Below, one piece after another: positions 26,089 to 34,069 of a stretch of 64,000 nucleotides of DNA (within the stretch, counting starts at the first letter, position 1; each line of letters starts with the position of its first letter). The stretch is taken from NCBI RefSeq assembly GCF_000350485.1, contig NZ_AORV01000060.1:1-64000 (forward strand), read 5' to 3'. Made by a program: the position numbers and the translations under genes. This stretch comes from Ruminiclostridium cellobioparum subsp. termitidis CT1112 (GTDB lineage: Bacteria; Bacillota; Clostridia; Acetivibrionales; DSM-1351). A model generated the notes under the pieces. That model was given only the letters and a program-made list of their open reading frames with translations. It had not been told where the DNA came from and did no database searches.

Positions 26089-26865
26089 ATGAAGGAAAAG
26101 ATTTATACCCTGCCTGTTACAGACGCTTTTGCAGTGGAATGCGAATGTCCGCTCTGCGTCCTGGAGAAAAAACTTGAGGAGGAAAGTGTTGAATATGCAC
26201 TGGGACCTGCTCTCATGGAACCTGACAAACGCCAGGAGACCAATGAACTCGGGTTTTGCCGCACTCATTTCGAAGCCATGTACAACAAACAGTCCAACCG
26301 CCTTGGACTGGCTCTGATGATCGATACCTTCCTCCAGGAAAAAAACAAAGCTATGAAAAAACTTTACGACAGCAAGGCCGAAGCCCTGAATAAGGACGCC
26401 TCCACAGGTCTGGTAAAAAACCTGTCCAACAAGCTGTCCTCGAAGCAGACCGATACCGAAAAACTTGTGGCCGAGCTGGTATCACAGCTGGACAACATCG
26501 AAAAAAGCTGTGCCATATGCCGTAAGCTTGAACACACCATGGACAGATATATCGATGTTGTTTTTCACCTGTATTTCAAGGAACCTGATTTCAGGGAGAA
26601 GTTCCATTCAAAAAAGGGATTCTGCCTGAAACATTTGAAGCTGCTGCTGTCCTCTACCAAAAAATACCTTAATGCCAATGAGACAGCAATCTTTACTAAA
26701 AATTTAATGGAATTGCAGCTTGCCAATATGGATCGGATCGAGAAGGAAGTTGACTGGTTTACCAAAAAATTCGACTACAGGTACAATGATGCCCCCTGGG
26801 GTAATTCAAAGGATGCGGTAATCAGAAGTATTCAAAAAATAAGAGGAAATAGTGATTTAAAATAG
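26089..26865 (+). CDS. DUF6062-type protein with paired CxxC...CxxxH modules
   Basis: A 258-residue soluble protein of a clostridial family I recognise as DUF6062; its function is unknown. Two similar modules are visible: ECECPLCVLEKKL with GFCRTHF (residues about 20-65), and KSCAICRKLEHTMDRY with GFCLKHLKLL (about 143-190). Each offers CxxC plus CxxxH, four ligands apiece, suggesting two zinc sites or two redox centres. A charged, lysine-rich linker (about 80-140) separates them. GGAG lies upstream of the ATG. It is a plus-strand gene between minus-strand neighbours and ends just before the fold-back element at 26924-27097. Confidence 0.75.
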   Translation: MKEKIYTLPVTDAFAVECECPLCVLEKKLEEESVEYALGPALMEPDKRQETNELGFCRTHFEAMYNKQSNRLGLALMIDTFLQEKNKAMKKLYDSKAEALNKDASTGLVKNLSNKLSSKQTDTEKLVAELVSQLDNIEKSCAICRKLEHTMDRYIDVVFHLYFKEPDFREKFHSKKGFCLKHLKLLLSSTKKYLNANETAIFTKNLMELQLANMDRIEKEVDWFTKKFDYRYNDAPWGNSKDAVIRSIQKIRGNSDLK

Positions 26866-26923
26866 TAACATTTTATTATGTCCGGAAATATTATGTAAAG
26901 TAGATAGAGTATTTCTATCTACC

Positions 26924-27097
26924 CTATGAGCACCCAAAAAGACTGCTACCCCATCCCCATCCTGTACCGGTCCTCCCCCTGGCACAGCAATCAATGTCGC
27001 AATAACTACACTACCAGGGTGTCCGGGTCTTCAAAGTGAATCGGCGGACACCAGATGAAAAAGATATGGATTGTTAAAAACTTTTAGGTGCTCATAG
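26924..27097. repeat. 174-base fold-back element between convergent genes
   Basis: Terminal inverted arms CTATGAGCACCCAAAAAG (26924-26941) and CTTTTAGGTGCTCATAG (27081-27097) match with one mismatch and one bulge. Inside are GGTGTCCG/CGGACACC (27018-27025 and 27045-27052) and CCCTGG/CCAGGG, giving a branched fold. A separate 8-base hairpin (TAGATAGA/TCTATCTA) lies at 26901-26921. It may be a small mobile element (MITE-like), an RNA or a two-way terminator. Confidence 0.6.
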
Positions 27098-27116
27098 GTA
27101 ACAATATTCTTCCGGC

Positions 27117-28037
27117 TCACTTGCCTATCTTTGTCAAATCGTACGGAGTTTCCTGGTACACATAATAGTTCAGCCAGTTCAGGAATAAGAGATTCGCATG
27201 TCCCCTCCATCTTACTATAGGCTGTTTGTCCGGATCATCGCCGGGAAAATAGTTTTTGGGCACCTCTATTTCCAGTCCCTTTTCCACATCCCTGACATAT
27301 TCGGCCTTAAGCGTAAGCGGATCGTATTCGCTGTGTCCTGTTGCAAATATGTGTCTTCCGTCCTTTGAGGCTACGAGATATACCCCCGCTTCTTCGGACT
27401 CCGACAGGATTTCCAGCCCGTCCACCCCGGAGATATCTTTCTTTCTTACCTCGGTATGCCTTGAGTGAGGTACATAGAATATATCATCAAAGCCTCTGAG
27501 CAGCTTGACATGCTCTTTACTCTTTGTGTGGGGGAATACGCCGAAGATTTTGTTCGGAATATCATATTTGGGAATGCCGTAGTGATAATACAGGCCGGCC
27601 TGTGCACCCCAGCATATATGAAGCGTGGAGTAGACATTCGTGAGGCTCCAGTCCATGATGCGGGTCAGTTCCTCCCAGTAGTTCACCTGTTCAAAGGGTA
27701 TTTGCTCCACAGGAGCGCCCGTTATTATCAATCCGTCGAAATGCTCGTTCCGGATTTCATCGAAGGTTTTGTAGAACTCAAGGAGATGCGCCTCCGGTGT
27801 GTTTTTTGGTATATGGGATGCAGGATACAGCAAAACCGTTTCTATCTGTATTGGTGTATTTCCTATTAGTCTCAGCAGCTGTGTCTCTGTGGTTATTTTT
27901 GTTGGCATCAGGTTTAATATGACTATTTTAAGGGGCCTTATATCCTGATGGTATGCCCGGTCCTCAAACATGACAAATATATTTTCTTTGTTTAAAATTT
28001 CTGCTGCTGGTAGATTATCAGGTATTCTGATTGGCAT
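27117..28037 (-). CDS. metA: homoserine O-acetyltransferase (MetA family)
   Basis: Activates homoserine for methionine synthesis. The 306-residue protein carries the MetA catalytic set: C142 in [12 protein letters not shown], and the His and Glu of [10 protein letters not shown]. Residue 111 is glutamate ([11 protein letters not shown]). In studied MetA enzymes glutamate here goes with acetyl-CoA and glycine (E. coli) with succinyl-CoA, so the product should be O-acetylhomoserine, which matches the MetY-type sulfhydrylase encoded upstream. The start at 28037 ([13 protein letters not shown]) aligns exactly with E. coli MetA; the 18 codons before it, from a GTG, are rejected because they form part of a leader hairpin. 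Its promoter and a structured leader are at 28038-28272. Confidence 0.94.
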   Translation of the reverse strand: MPIRIPDNLPAAEILNKENIFVMFEDRAYHQDIRPLKIVILNLMPTKITTETQLLRLIGNTPIQIETVLLYPASHIPKNTPEAHLLEFYKTFDEIRNEHFDGLIITGAPVEQIPFEQVNYWEELTRIMDWSLTNVYSTLHICWGAQAGLYYHYGIPKYDIPNKIFGVFPHTKSKEHVKLLRGFDDIFYVPHSRHTEVRKKDISGVDGLEILSESEEAGVYLVASKDGRHIFATGHSEYDPLTLKAEYVRDVEKGLEIEVPKNYFPGDDPDKQPIVRWRGHANLLFLNWLNYYVYQETPYDLTKIGK

Positions 28038-28272
28038 ATCAAGTCCCACAGGCCTTTCCGGCTCACAATAGTTTTTATACAGCTTTCGCACTTACCGTGA
28101 GCCGGGTAAGGCGTCAATTGCACATGCTGCGTTTTTTCAGTGTCACGTTGCTTCCGGCGGCTAAGGGCAAAGCCATTAAAGTGTTTATCCGGCCGTGCAT
28201 CAGCATTTTTAAACACCGGTTTCCCACTGAACGTAGTAATATAAATTATATATTTATGAAATGAAATGTCAA
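28038..28272 (-). promoter_or_regulatory. promoter and structured 200-base leader of metA
   Basis: The promoter on the minus strand is TTGACA (28267-28272), 16 bases, TATAAT (28245-28250). The leader then begins near 28238 and shows TTCAGTG...CACTGAA closing a roughly 95-base domain that contains GGTGTTTA...ATAAACAC and GGCT/AGCC stems. A second long stem follows in which GCCTTACCCGGCTCAC pairs with GTGAGCCGGAAAGGC and ends 14 bases before the metA start. The layout of a ligand-type domain followed by an expression-platform hairpin is riboswitch-like, but no known class is matched convincingly. Confidence 0.6.
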
Positions 28273-28494
28273 CCACAAAGAACAAAGTCACTGCACAAGT
28301 TATGCCCCAATAACAAAAAGAGCTGCCGCAAAACCGGGCAAAAGCCATACACGATTGATATTATCATACAAGTACGCTTCCATATGACGAAGCATAGTTA
28401 TAATATCTTTCATATGTATTTCATTTGCTTTGGTTTTGCAGCAGCCTTATTATGGGAACTATATTATGGATAAATCTACATTATGGCAGCTGTG
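28273..28494. other. spacer between metY and the metA promoter
   Basis: About 220 bases after the metY stop codon with no gene and no clear rho-independent terminator. CATATG occurs twice in inverted context near 28381-28415. Confidence 0.4.
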
Positions 28495-29775
28495 TCATTT
28501 TATTTTTTCCAGGGCCTGGTCAAGGTCATATATGAGATCGTCGGCATCCTCTATCCCCACGGACAGGCGGACTGTGTTGGGTGTAACGCCCGACTCGGCA
28601 AGATCCTTTTCAGACAGCTGTGAATGAGTGGTTGTGGCAGGGTGTATGACCAGGGATTTTGCATCAGCAACATTTGCAAGCAGTGAGAATATTTCAAGAC
28701 TGTCAATGAATTTCTTCGCCTCGTCTATCCCACCCTTTATTCCGAAGGTGAATATTGAACCTGCTCCCTTTGGAACGTATTTCTGCGCCAGCTCATAGTA
28801 TTTGTTGCTCTTGAGGCTTGGGTAATTAACCCACTCTACAAGAGGATGATTTTCCAGATGTTCAGCGATTTTCTTTGTATTGCTGACATGTTTTTCAACT
28901 CTCAGGGACAGGGTTTCAAGTCCTTGAATGAAAAGGAAGGAATTAAAGGGGCTGATTGCCGCACCTGTGTCTCTTAAAAGCTGCACTCTCGTTTTTGTTA
29001 CAAAAGCAACTCCGCCCAATTGTGAATACACCACTCCGTGATAGCTTTCATCAGGCTGTGTAAAGCCCGGGAATTTGCCGCTGGCAGCATAATCAAATTT
29101 GCCTCCGTCAACTATTACTCCCCCGATTGAAGTTCCGTGTCCGCCAATAAATTTTGTTGCCGAATGAATTACCACGTCGGCACCGTATTCTATGGGTCTG
29201 ACCAGATATGGAGTCCCGAAAGTATTATCAATTAAAAGAGGGATTCCGTTTTTATGTGCAATGTCGGCTACCGCCTCTATATCTATTATATTTGCATTTG
29301 GATTTCCGATGGACTCGATGAATATGGCCTTTGTCTTGTCATTTATCGCCTTTTCAAAGTTCTCCAGGTCATCGGGATTTACAAAGGTTGTGGTTACACC
29401 ATACTTTGGAAGTGTCACGGCGAACAGGTTATAGGTACCGCCATATATGGTGTTTGCCGAAACTATGTTATCTCCTGCACCTGCAATATTTAAAATTGAA
29501 TAGGTAACCGCCGCCGAACCTGAGGCTACAGCCAGAGCAGCAGTTCCGCCTTCCAATGCCGCTATCCTTTTTTCAAAAACATCATTGGTAGGATTCATTA
29601 TTCTCGTATAGATGTTTCCGGATGCTCTCAAACCAAATAAATCTGCTGCGTTGTCGGCATCCTCGAATACATATGATGAAGTCTGGTAAATGGGAACAGC
29701 TCTGGATCTGGTTGTTGGATCTACTTCCTGCCCTGCATGTACCTGTAAAGTATCAAAACTTAATTTTCGGCTCAT
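28495..29775 (-). CDS. metY: O-acetylhomoserine sulfhydrylase
   Basis: PLP enzyme of the Cys/Met metabolism family that makes homocysteine from O-acetylhomoserine and sulfide. The 426 residues begin with the typical [20 protein letters not shown] and IYQTSSYVF, with [12 protein letters not shown], the PLP-contacting YGGTYNLF and the Schiff-base lysine in [18 protein letters not shown]. The insertion-bearing middle ([17 protein letters not shown]) distinguishes MetY from cystathionine gamma-synthases. GGAGGTGG precedes the ATG, and a strong promoter lies at 29833-29861. With metA downstream it completes the direct-sulfhydrylation route to homocysteine. Confidence 0.95.
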   Translation of the reverse strand: MSRKLSFDTLQVHAGQEVDPTTRSRAVPIYQTSSYVFEDADNAADLFGLRASGNIYTRIMNPTNDVFEKRIAALEGGTAALAVASGSAAVTYSILNIAGAGDNIVSANTIYGGTYNLFAVTLPKYGVTTTFVNPDDLENFEKAINDKTKAIFIESIGNPNANIIDIEAVADIAHKNGIPLLIDNTFGTPYLVRPIEYGADVVIHSATKFIGGHGTSIGGVIVDGGKFDYAASGKFPGFTQPDESYHGVVYSQLGGVAFVTKTRVQLLRDTGAAISPFNSFLFIQGLETLSLRVEKHVSNTKKIAEHLENHPLVEWVNYPSLKSNKYYELAQKYVPKGAGSIFTFGIKGGIDEAKKFIDSLEIFSLLANVADAKSLVIHPATTTHSQLSEKDLAESGVTPNTVRLSVGIEDADDLIYDLDQALEKIK

Positions 29776-29832
29776 ATGGCCACCTCCTATTTAATTCCTA
29801 GTATTACGATAAGTTTAATATATATTGATAAT

Positions 29833-29861
29833 ACTATACCTTTGTTTACCATTTAAGTCAA
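29833..29861 (-). promoter_or_regulatory. sigma-A-type promoter of metY
   Basis: TTGACT (29856-29861) and TATAGT (29833-29838) on the minus strand, 17 bases apart, about 60 bases before the metY ATG. The leader is short and shows no riboswitch-like fold. Confidence 0.75.
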
Positions 29862-29982
29862 TACATTTATTTGATTTATTTTTTGCTTTTCATGCCGGAA
29901 TTTGAATTTAAATTTCATCTTCTAGTTTTCTATATATTTTGATTTGATATTCAATGGCAGCATAATTTTTATTAATATCGAA

Positions 29983-30067
29983 AAAGACAATTGAAATATA
30001 TGTGAGTACTATTTAATAGCGCAGGCGCACCATTATAAACAATAACTCATTTATTGCAATTGTCTTT
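29983..30067 (-). terminator. long inverted repeat after the MFS pair
   Basis: AAAGACAATTG (29983-29993) and CAATTGTCTTT (30057-30067) are perfect inverted arms; on the minus strand the second arm runs into TTTTTCG. With inner GAGT/ACTC pairing it could end the MFS transcript, although the loop is large. Confidence 0.5.
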
Positions 30068-30088
30068 ATGTAAAATTTCGTTATTCTG

Positions 30089-31246
30089 TTATTCCGCTGT
30101 CCTTTTGTTTTTGAAGACTGCCAGCAATACGACAACCAACACCAGCGAAAATGCCGGTACAGCTGTGATATACCTGGCCCCCCAATTGTCAACCACCATG
30201 CCCGAAATCCATCCCGCAAGCACAGCCCCCATAGATCCGAAAGCCATTGCCAGGGCCAGAGCACTGCTGCTTTTTTCGCCTGTTATCCGTGTCATCCAGG
30301 TCACCAGCAGCGGGTAAAAAGGTGCACATGCAAAACCTGATATTCCGATCCAGATTATTGAAGCTGTCTGACCCGAGAAAATAACGCAGGTCAAAGCTAC
30401 TACAGCCAGAATCCCATGCGCTATAAGGATCCGGGACATATTATAGCTTTTCAGCAGCCTTACTGAAAGAGATCTTCCTGCAAACATCGAAACCCAGATA
30501 AGGATACTCGCCAATATACCTGAAACCCTCCCATAACCCTGGTTTTCAAAAAATACCGGTGCAAAGCCCCAAATACCTATCTCTGCTCCCACATACAAAA
30601 ACAGTGCCGACGGCGCTATCAAATATGACGGTGTTTTCAGGGCTTTAATATATATTGAAATAGTATTCTTAAAAGATAGCTGGTTACCGGTCTTCTCATC
30701 CCTGTAGCCCGATGTTATCAATGCCACCATCAGGCACAAACCTCCCACCAGGTAATATGCATATCTCCACTTACTGAACAGGAGCATAAAAATCAACAGC
30801 AGCATAGGGGTCAATACAGCTCCCACAGTAAAAAACATGTTTATGAATGCATTATTTTTTTCAGCGTTTTGTTTGTCATAGCCTGTGGCCAGAGATATGA
30901 GCGCATTTTGGGTGATACTTCCAAAACCCCCGATCAGCAGGACTCCAAGGACAGTCATCCAGTATTGCGATGCTGCTCCGAACAAAAATGATGCAAAAGC
31001 CAGTATTCCAAAAGACAGGCTCAAAATTCTAAGCTTTCCGAATTTGTCCAGTAAAATTCCGCCCAGGAGTACGGCTATTGTAAAGCCGAAATACTGGATA
31101 CTTACCAGACTTCCCTGCTGTACCGGGGTCAGACCGATTTCCTCCTTCAGTCTTGGAAGGGCAAGCCCTGTGGAGGATAATATCATTGCCATTAAAATCA
31201 TTTGATTGCACAGCAGTGCCATACCTGCTTTTTTCTTCTGCTTCAT
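30089..31246 (-). CDS. MFS transporter
   Basis: Integral membrane major-facilitator protein of 385 residues with about 12 helices. The MFS loop 2-3 motif is seen as GGILLDKFGKLRIL, following LVSIQYFGFTIAVLLG. The second half shows a related fold (FAGRSLSVRLLKSYNMSRIL). Such proteins export or import small molecules by proton coupling; the substrate cannot be told. It lies 30 bases after a second MFS gene on the same strand, so the two are co-transcribed. The pair may act as separate transporters or as homologous partners. It is not obviously linked to the metY gene that follows. Confidence 0.85.
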   Translation of the reverse strand: MKQKKKAGMALLCNQMILMAMILSSTGLALPRLKEEIGLTPVQQGSLVSIQYFGFTIAVLLGGILLDKFGKLRILSLSFGILAFASFLFGAASQYWMTVLGVLLIGGFGSITQNALISLATGYDKQNAEKNNAFINMFFTVGAVLTPMLLLIFMLLFSKWRYAYYLVGGLCLMVALITSGYRDEKTGNQLSFKNTISIYIKALKTPSYLIAPSALFLYVGAEIGIWGFAPVFFENQGYGRVSGILASILIWVSMFAGRSLSVRLLKSYNMSRILIAHGILAVVALTCVIFSGQTASIIWIGISGFACAPFYPLLVTWMTRITGEKSSSALALAMAFGSMGAVLAGWISGMVVDNWGARYITAVPAFSLVLVVVLLAVFKNKRTAE

Positions 31247-31276
31247 AAATATCCCCTTATATGCTGCGAATGTATA

Positions 31277-32464
31277 TTATTTGAGGTTCAGGCCGGTGCC
31301 GGCTTTCTCTCCGGAATTGACTCTCTCCTGCTTATATTGCATTGCCACAAAAATTCCTGCCAGAGCCACTGCACCTATGGTAATGAATCCCCACTTTATA
31401 CCGATCCCATCCGTCAGTGCTCCGACCACGGTCGGCCCCATGAACATACCCAGACCGTATATTGCCTGAAAAACACCCATGGCAGTTGCCCGTTTGTCAC
31501 CGGGTACATTCTGTATGCTGAGTCCCATAAGCAGCGGGAAAACCGTTCCCGTTCCAAAGCCTCCTAAAAGCTGTGAAACAGAGAGCATGGCCAGATTATG
31601 CGAAAAGGGTATTATACAGCAGGAAGCCGCTGAAATTATAAGACCATAGATTATTGTCCTGCGTTCCCCAAGCTTCCGGGCAAAGAAGGAACCGCTGAGC
31701 GCAGAGCCTATTACCCCCGGAACTGCCGACAGGGCTGTAAGCATGGCAATCTGAAATTCCGAAGCCCCCAGATTTTTTGCCACAACCGGAGTAAAACCAT
31801 AAATTGTTGCAAAGGATACAAACTGGCAGATTACACCGATTGCCGCAACCGTTTGAAAATTGCCCTCCCGGACCACCGTGAGCAGTTCTTTGACCTGGGC
31901 TGGTTTCCTTTCCAGCTTCTTTTCCGAAATGCCAAAGCTCAAGAGGAGACCTATTGCAGCGATTATCAGGGATACAAAGAATGTAGCCCTGACGCCGAAA
32001 CCGTCTACGATGAACCCTCCTGAAACCAGCCCCAGCAATATCCCTCCGTTACAGAAGGCATTTAATATCCCCACTGCTTTGGTTGCTTCGCTTTCATCAA
32101 AATAGCTGGAGTAAAGTACTGTAAATATGACCCAGAACGCAGAAGCAACTCCTGAAAAACTTCTGAAAACCAGAATAAGCATGGGCTGATCATATAAATA
32201 CAAGCCTGCCGAAGATATTACCAGTGATAAAAACCCAAGGCTTATAAATATTTTTCTTTTCCCCAGCCTGTCGGAAATAATGCCGATTGGCACTCTGAAC
32301 ACCAGCTGACCCACTCCATAGCAGCCTAATATTAGTCCCACCATCAGGTATGACGCCCCCAGTGATTTTATATAAGTCGGCAGTACCGGTGAATATATGT
32401 ACGTAGAAAACCAAAAAAGTGCAGTAACAGTATATAACAAGTGTATTTTTACATTCTTGACCAT
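31277..32464 (-). CDS. MFS transporter
   Basis: A 395-residue, 12-helix major-facilitator protein. Loop 2-3 reads PIGIISDRLGKRKIF, the canonical G-x-x-x-D-R-x-G-R/K-K motif, preceded by LGCYGVGQLVFRV. GILLGLVSGGFIVDGFG resembles motif C of drug/H+ antiporters, which points to efflux. It is the first of the two co-directional MFS genes, which differ clearly in sequence, so they are not a recent duplication. It starts about 94 bases after the end of the diguanylate cyclase gene. Confidence 0.87.
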   Translation of the reverse strand: MVKNVKIHLLYTVTALFWFSTYIYSPVLPTYIKSLGASYLMVGLILGCYGVGQLVFRVPIGIISDRLGKRKIFISLGFLSLVISSAGLYLYDQPMLILVFRSFSGVASAFWVIFTVLYSSYFDESEATKAVGILNAFCNGGILLGLVSGGFIVDGFGVRATFFVSLIIAAIGLLLSFGISEKKLERKPAQVKELLTVVREGNFQTVAAIGVICQFVSFATIYGFTPVVAKNLGASEFQIAMLTALSAVPGVIGSALSGSFFARKLGERRTIIYGLIISAASCCIIPFSHNLAMLSVSQLLGGFGTGTVFPLLMGLSIQNVPGDKRATAMGVFQAIYGLGMFMGPTVVGALTDGIGIKWGFITIGAVALAGIFVAMQYKQERVNSGEKAGTGLNLK

Positions 32465-32557
32465 AGATTTATCTCATTCCCATATGCTGTAAATTTAAAT
32501 GTGCAATAGAAGTAACAGTATAAATGATAACACAAATAATTAAATAACAAAACAAAA

Positions 32558-33457
32558 TCACCATTCCACCCTGTTCCTTCCATTTCGTTTGGCCAAAAGG
32601 AGATTCTTGTCGGCTTCCTCAATGACATCCTCATAATTATTGTCCTTGGTATATATTCTGCAGCTCACTCCAAAGCTTGCAGTTACCTTTATTTCATGTT
32701 CCCCGCTCACAATTGCCCTGCTTTCAATTGCCTTTCTCATGCTCTCGGCAATTTCAACCGTCATTCGCAAAGGCGCTCCGGGAAGGCACACTAAAAACTC
32801 CTCCCCGCCGTACCGGGCCAGCCAGTCGGTATCTCTTCGGATGCAGGACTGGATAATTCCGGTCAGAGTCTTCAGTACCATATCCCCTACCAGATGTCCA
32901 TAGGTATCATTGACTCTTTTATAATGATCAATATCAATCATTATTACCGACAGCAGTTTTTTATTGACGATGGATGATATCAGCTCTATGGGAAGTTTCT
33001 CGTTGATATACCTTCTGTTATATATCCCTGTCAGGGCGTCTCTTACAGCCAGATTGTTGATATTGTCTATCATTATGAGCAGCTCTGTTATGTCACCGCT
33101 CAATTTGTTTTCGAAAATCAAACTGTCGGTAGCATCCTTCATGAGTTCAACCACCACCCGTCCTTCCTTCAATTCCACCGGCACAGCAGTTGTCATAACA
33201 ATTTTATCCGGGTTATATTCTATTTTTACAAAGGATTTATTTTCTATATAAGCGCGCATGGAAATACAATTTTTACACACAGTTGTGTTTCCCCAGAAGG
33301 TGTAGCATTTTATTTCTTCAGCTTCGGTATCTATCTCATTCTTTTCATTTACATTTATCACTTTTGAATTTACAGGGTCCACAAACCTTATATGCTCGTA
33401 CATATTGCGTATAATATCCAAACAGCCCAATAACTGCTCAAAATCTTTTTCCTTCAT
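32558..33457 (-). CDS. diguanylate cyclase (GGDEF) with cysteine-containing sensor domain
   Basis: Makes cyclic di-GMP. The 299-residue protein has an N-terminal PAS-like domain (about 1-125) with a cysteine set CYTFWGNTTVCKNC that could bind metal or haem or sense redox. A GGDEF domain (about 140-298) follows, with the active-site signature GGEEF in WLARYGGEEFLVCLP and the inhibitory-site RxxD (RDTD) exactly five residues before it, so product inhibition is expected. DALTGIYNRRYIN and DIDHYKRVNDTYGH are intact. The start at 33457 has GGGAGG upstream. It is divergently placed to the fold-back element and the GH3 gene. Confidence 0.92.
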   Translation of the reverse strand: MKEKDFEQLLGCLDIIRNMYEHIRFVDPVNSKVINVNEKNEIDTEAEEIKCYTFWGNTTVCKNCISMRAYIENKSFVKIEYNPDKIVMTTAVPVELKEGRVVVELMKDATDSLIFENKLSGDITELLIMIDNINNLAVRDALTGIYNRRYINEKLPIELISSIVNKKLLSVIMIDIDHYKRVNDTYGHLVGDMVLKTLTGIIQSCIRRDTDWLARYGGEEFLVCLPGAPLRMTVEIAESMRKAIESRAIVSGEHEIKVTASFGVSCRIYTKDNNYEDVIEEADKNLLLAKRNGRNRVEW

Positions 33458-34069
33458 TTCGTCACCTCCCATCTTTTTTTATAGCAGCCGCTTTTTCGAT
33501 ACACATATTTTAACCATATACTGCGACAATATTTGACCCGGCTTTTGTTTTTGAAAAAATTAATAAGTTTTTTAGACTTGAAAGCAGTGCTCCCGGCCGG
33601 TATTAATAAATGGATTGCCCCCGAAGAACTTGCCTGAAATAGTAAGGCTTACTCAAAGCACCTCTCAGCCGTCGCAGCAACTCGACCATCCGGGTCTCGA
33701 GTGCTGCTCAAATTGACATCCTGTCAATTTCCCGGCATGATGTGCTTTGAGTAAGCCCACAAATTTCAAGCAAGCTCTTCTGATCAGGCAATCCATTGAT
33801 TAATACCAGCCTCGCGCACTGCTTAAAAAGTGTAATGCTGTTATTAACATTTTTTTAAAAAATTTTTAGCTTACAGTCCACAGCATGAAATGATTAATAT
33901 TGGACAAGAAATGAAATGCCATATAAAAATAACTGGGATATATTATTAATTAGTGAATAAGGTAAAATTAGCAGTATTCGCCTCTCAGCGGATACGGGAG
34001 CAAAAAAATTTTTATAATATTTATGGCTGCTATGCGGCTCAAAGCCATAATATGGCTTAGGAGGTTAAT
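33458..34069. other. intergenic region between the cyclase and GH3 genes
   Basis: About 610 bases. The first half contains the long fold-back element (33582-33824). The second half is AT-rich and carries the GH3 control region, with repeated ATGGCT/AGCCAT around 34023-34055 just before the ribosome site. No open reading frame is credible. Confidence 0.55.
33582..33824. repeat. 243-base multibranched fold-back element
   Basis: Nested complementary arms: AAGCAGTGC (33582-33590) with 33816-33824; 33599-33619 with 33787-33807 (20 of 21 pairs); AAGAACTTGC..GAAA with TTTC..GCAAGCTCTT; and GGCTTACTCAAAGCAC (33646-33661) with 33742-33757, perfect over 16. The apex holds two hairpins: GCAGCA-CTCGA with TCGAGTGCTGC (33674-33707) and AAATTGACA/TGTCAATTT (33710-33730). 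The whole can fold as one long stem capped by two loops. No protein is encoded. Confidence 0.75.

Noticed and set aside
27992-28348. 118-codon minus-strand frame across the metA promoter
   Set aside because: It overlaps the promoter and the structured leader, has no ribosome site, and resembles no protein.
33582-33824. CRISPR array or simple terminator
   Set aside because: No regularly spaced direct repeats; the pairing is one nested fold-back, much longer than a terminator and lacking a U-run.
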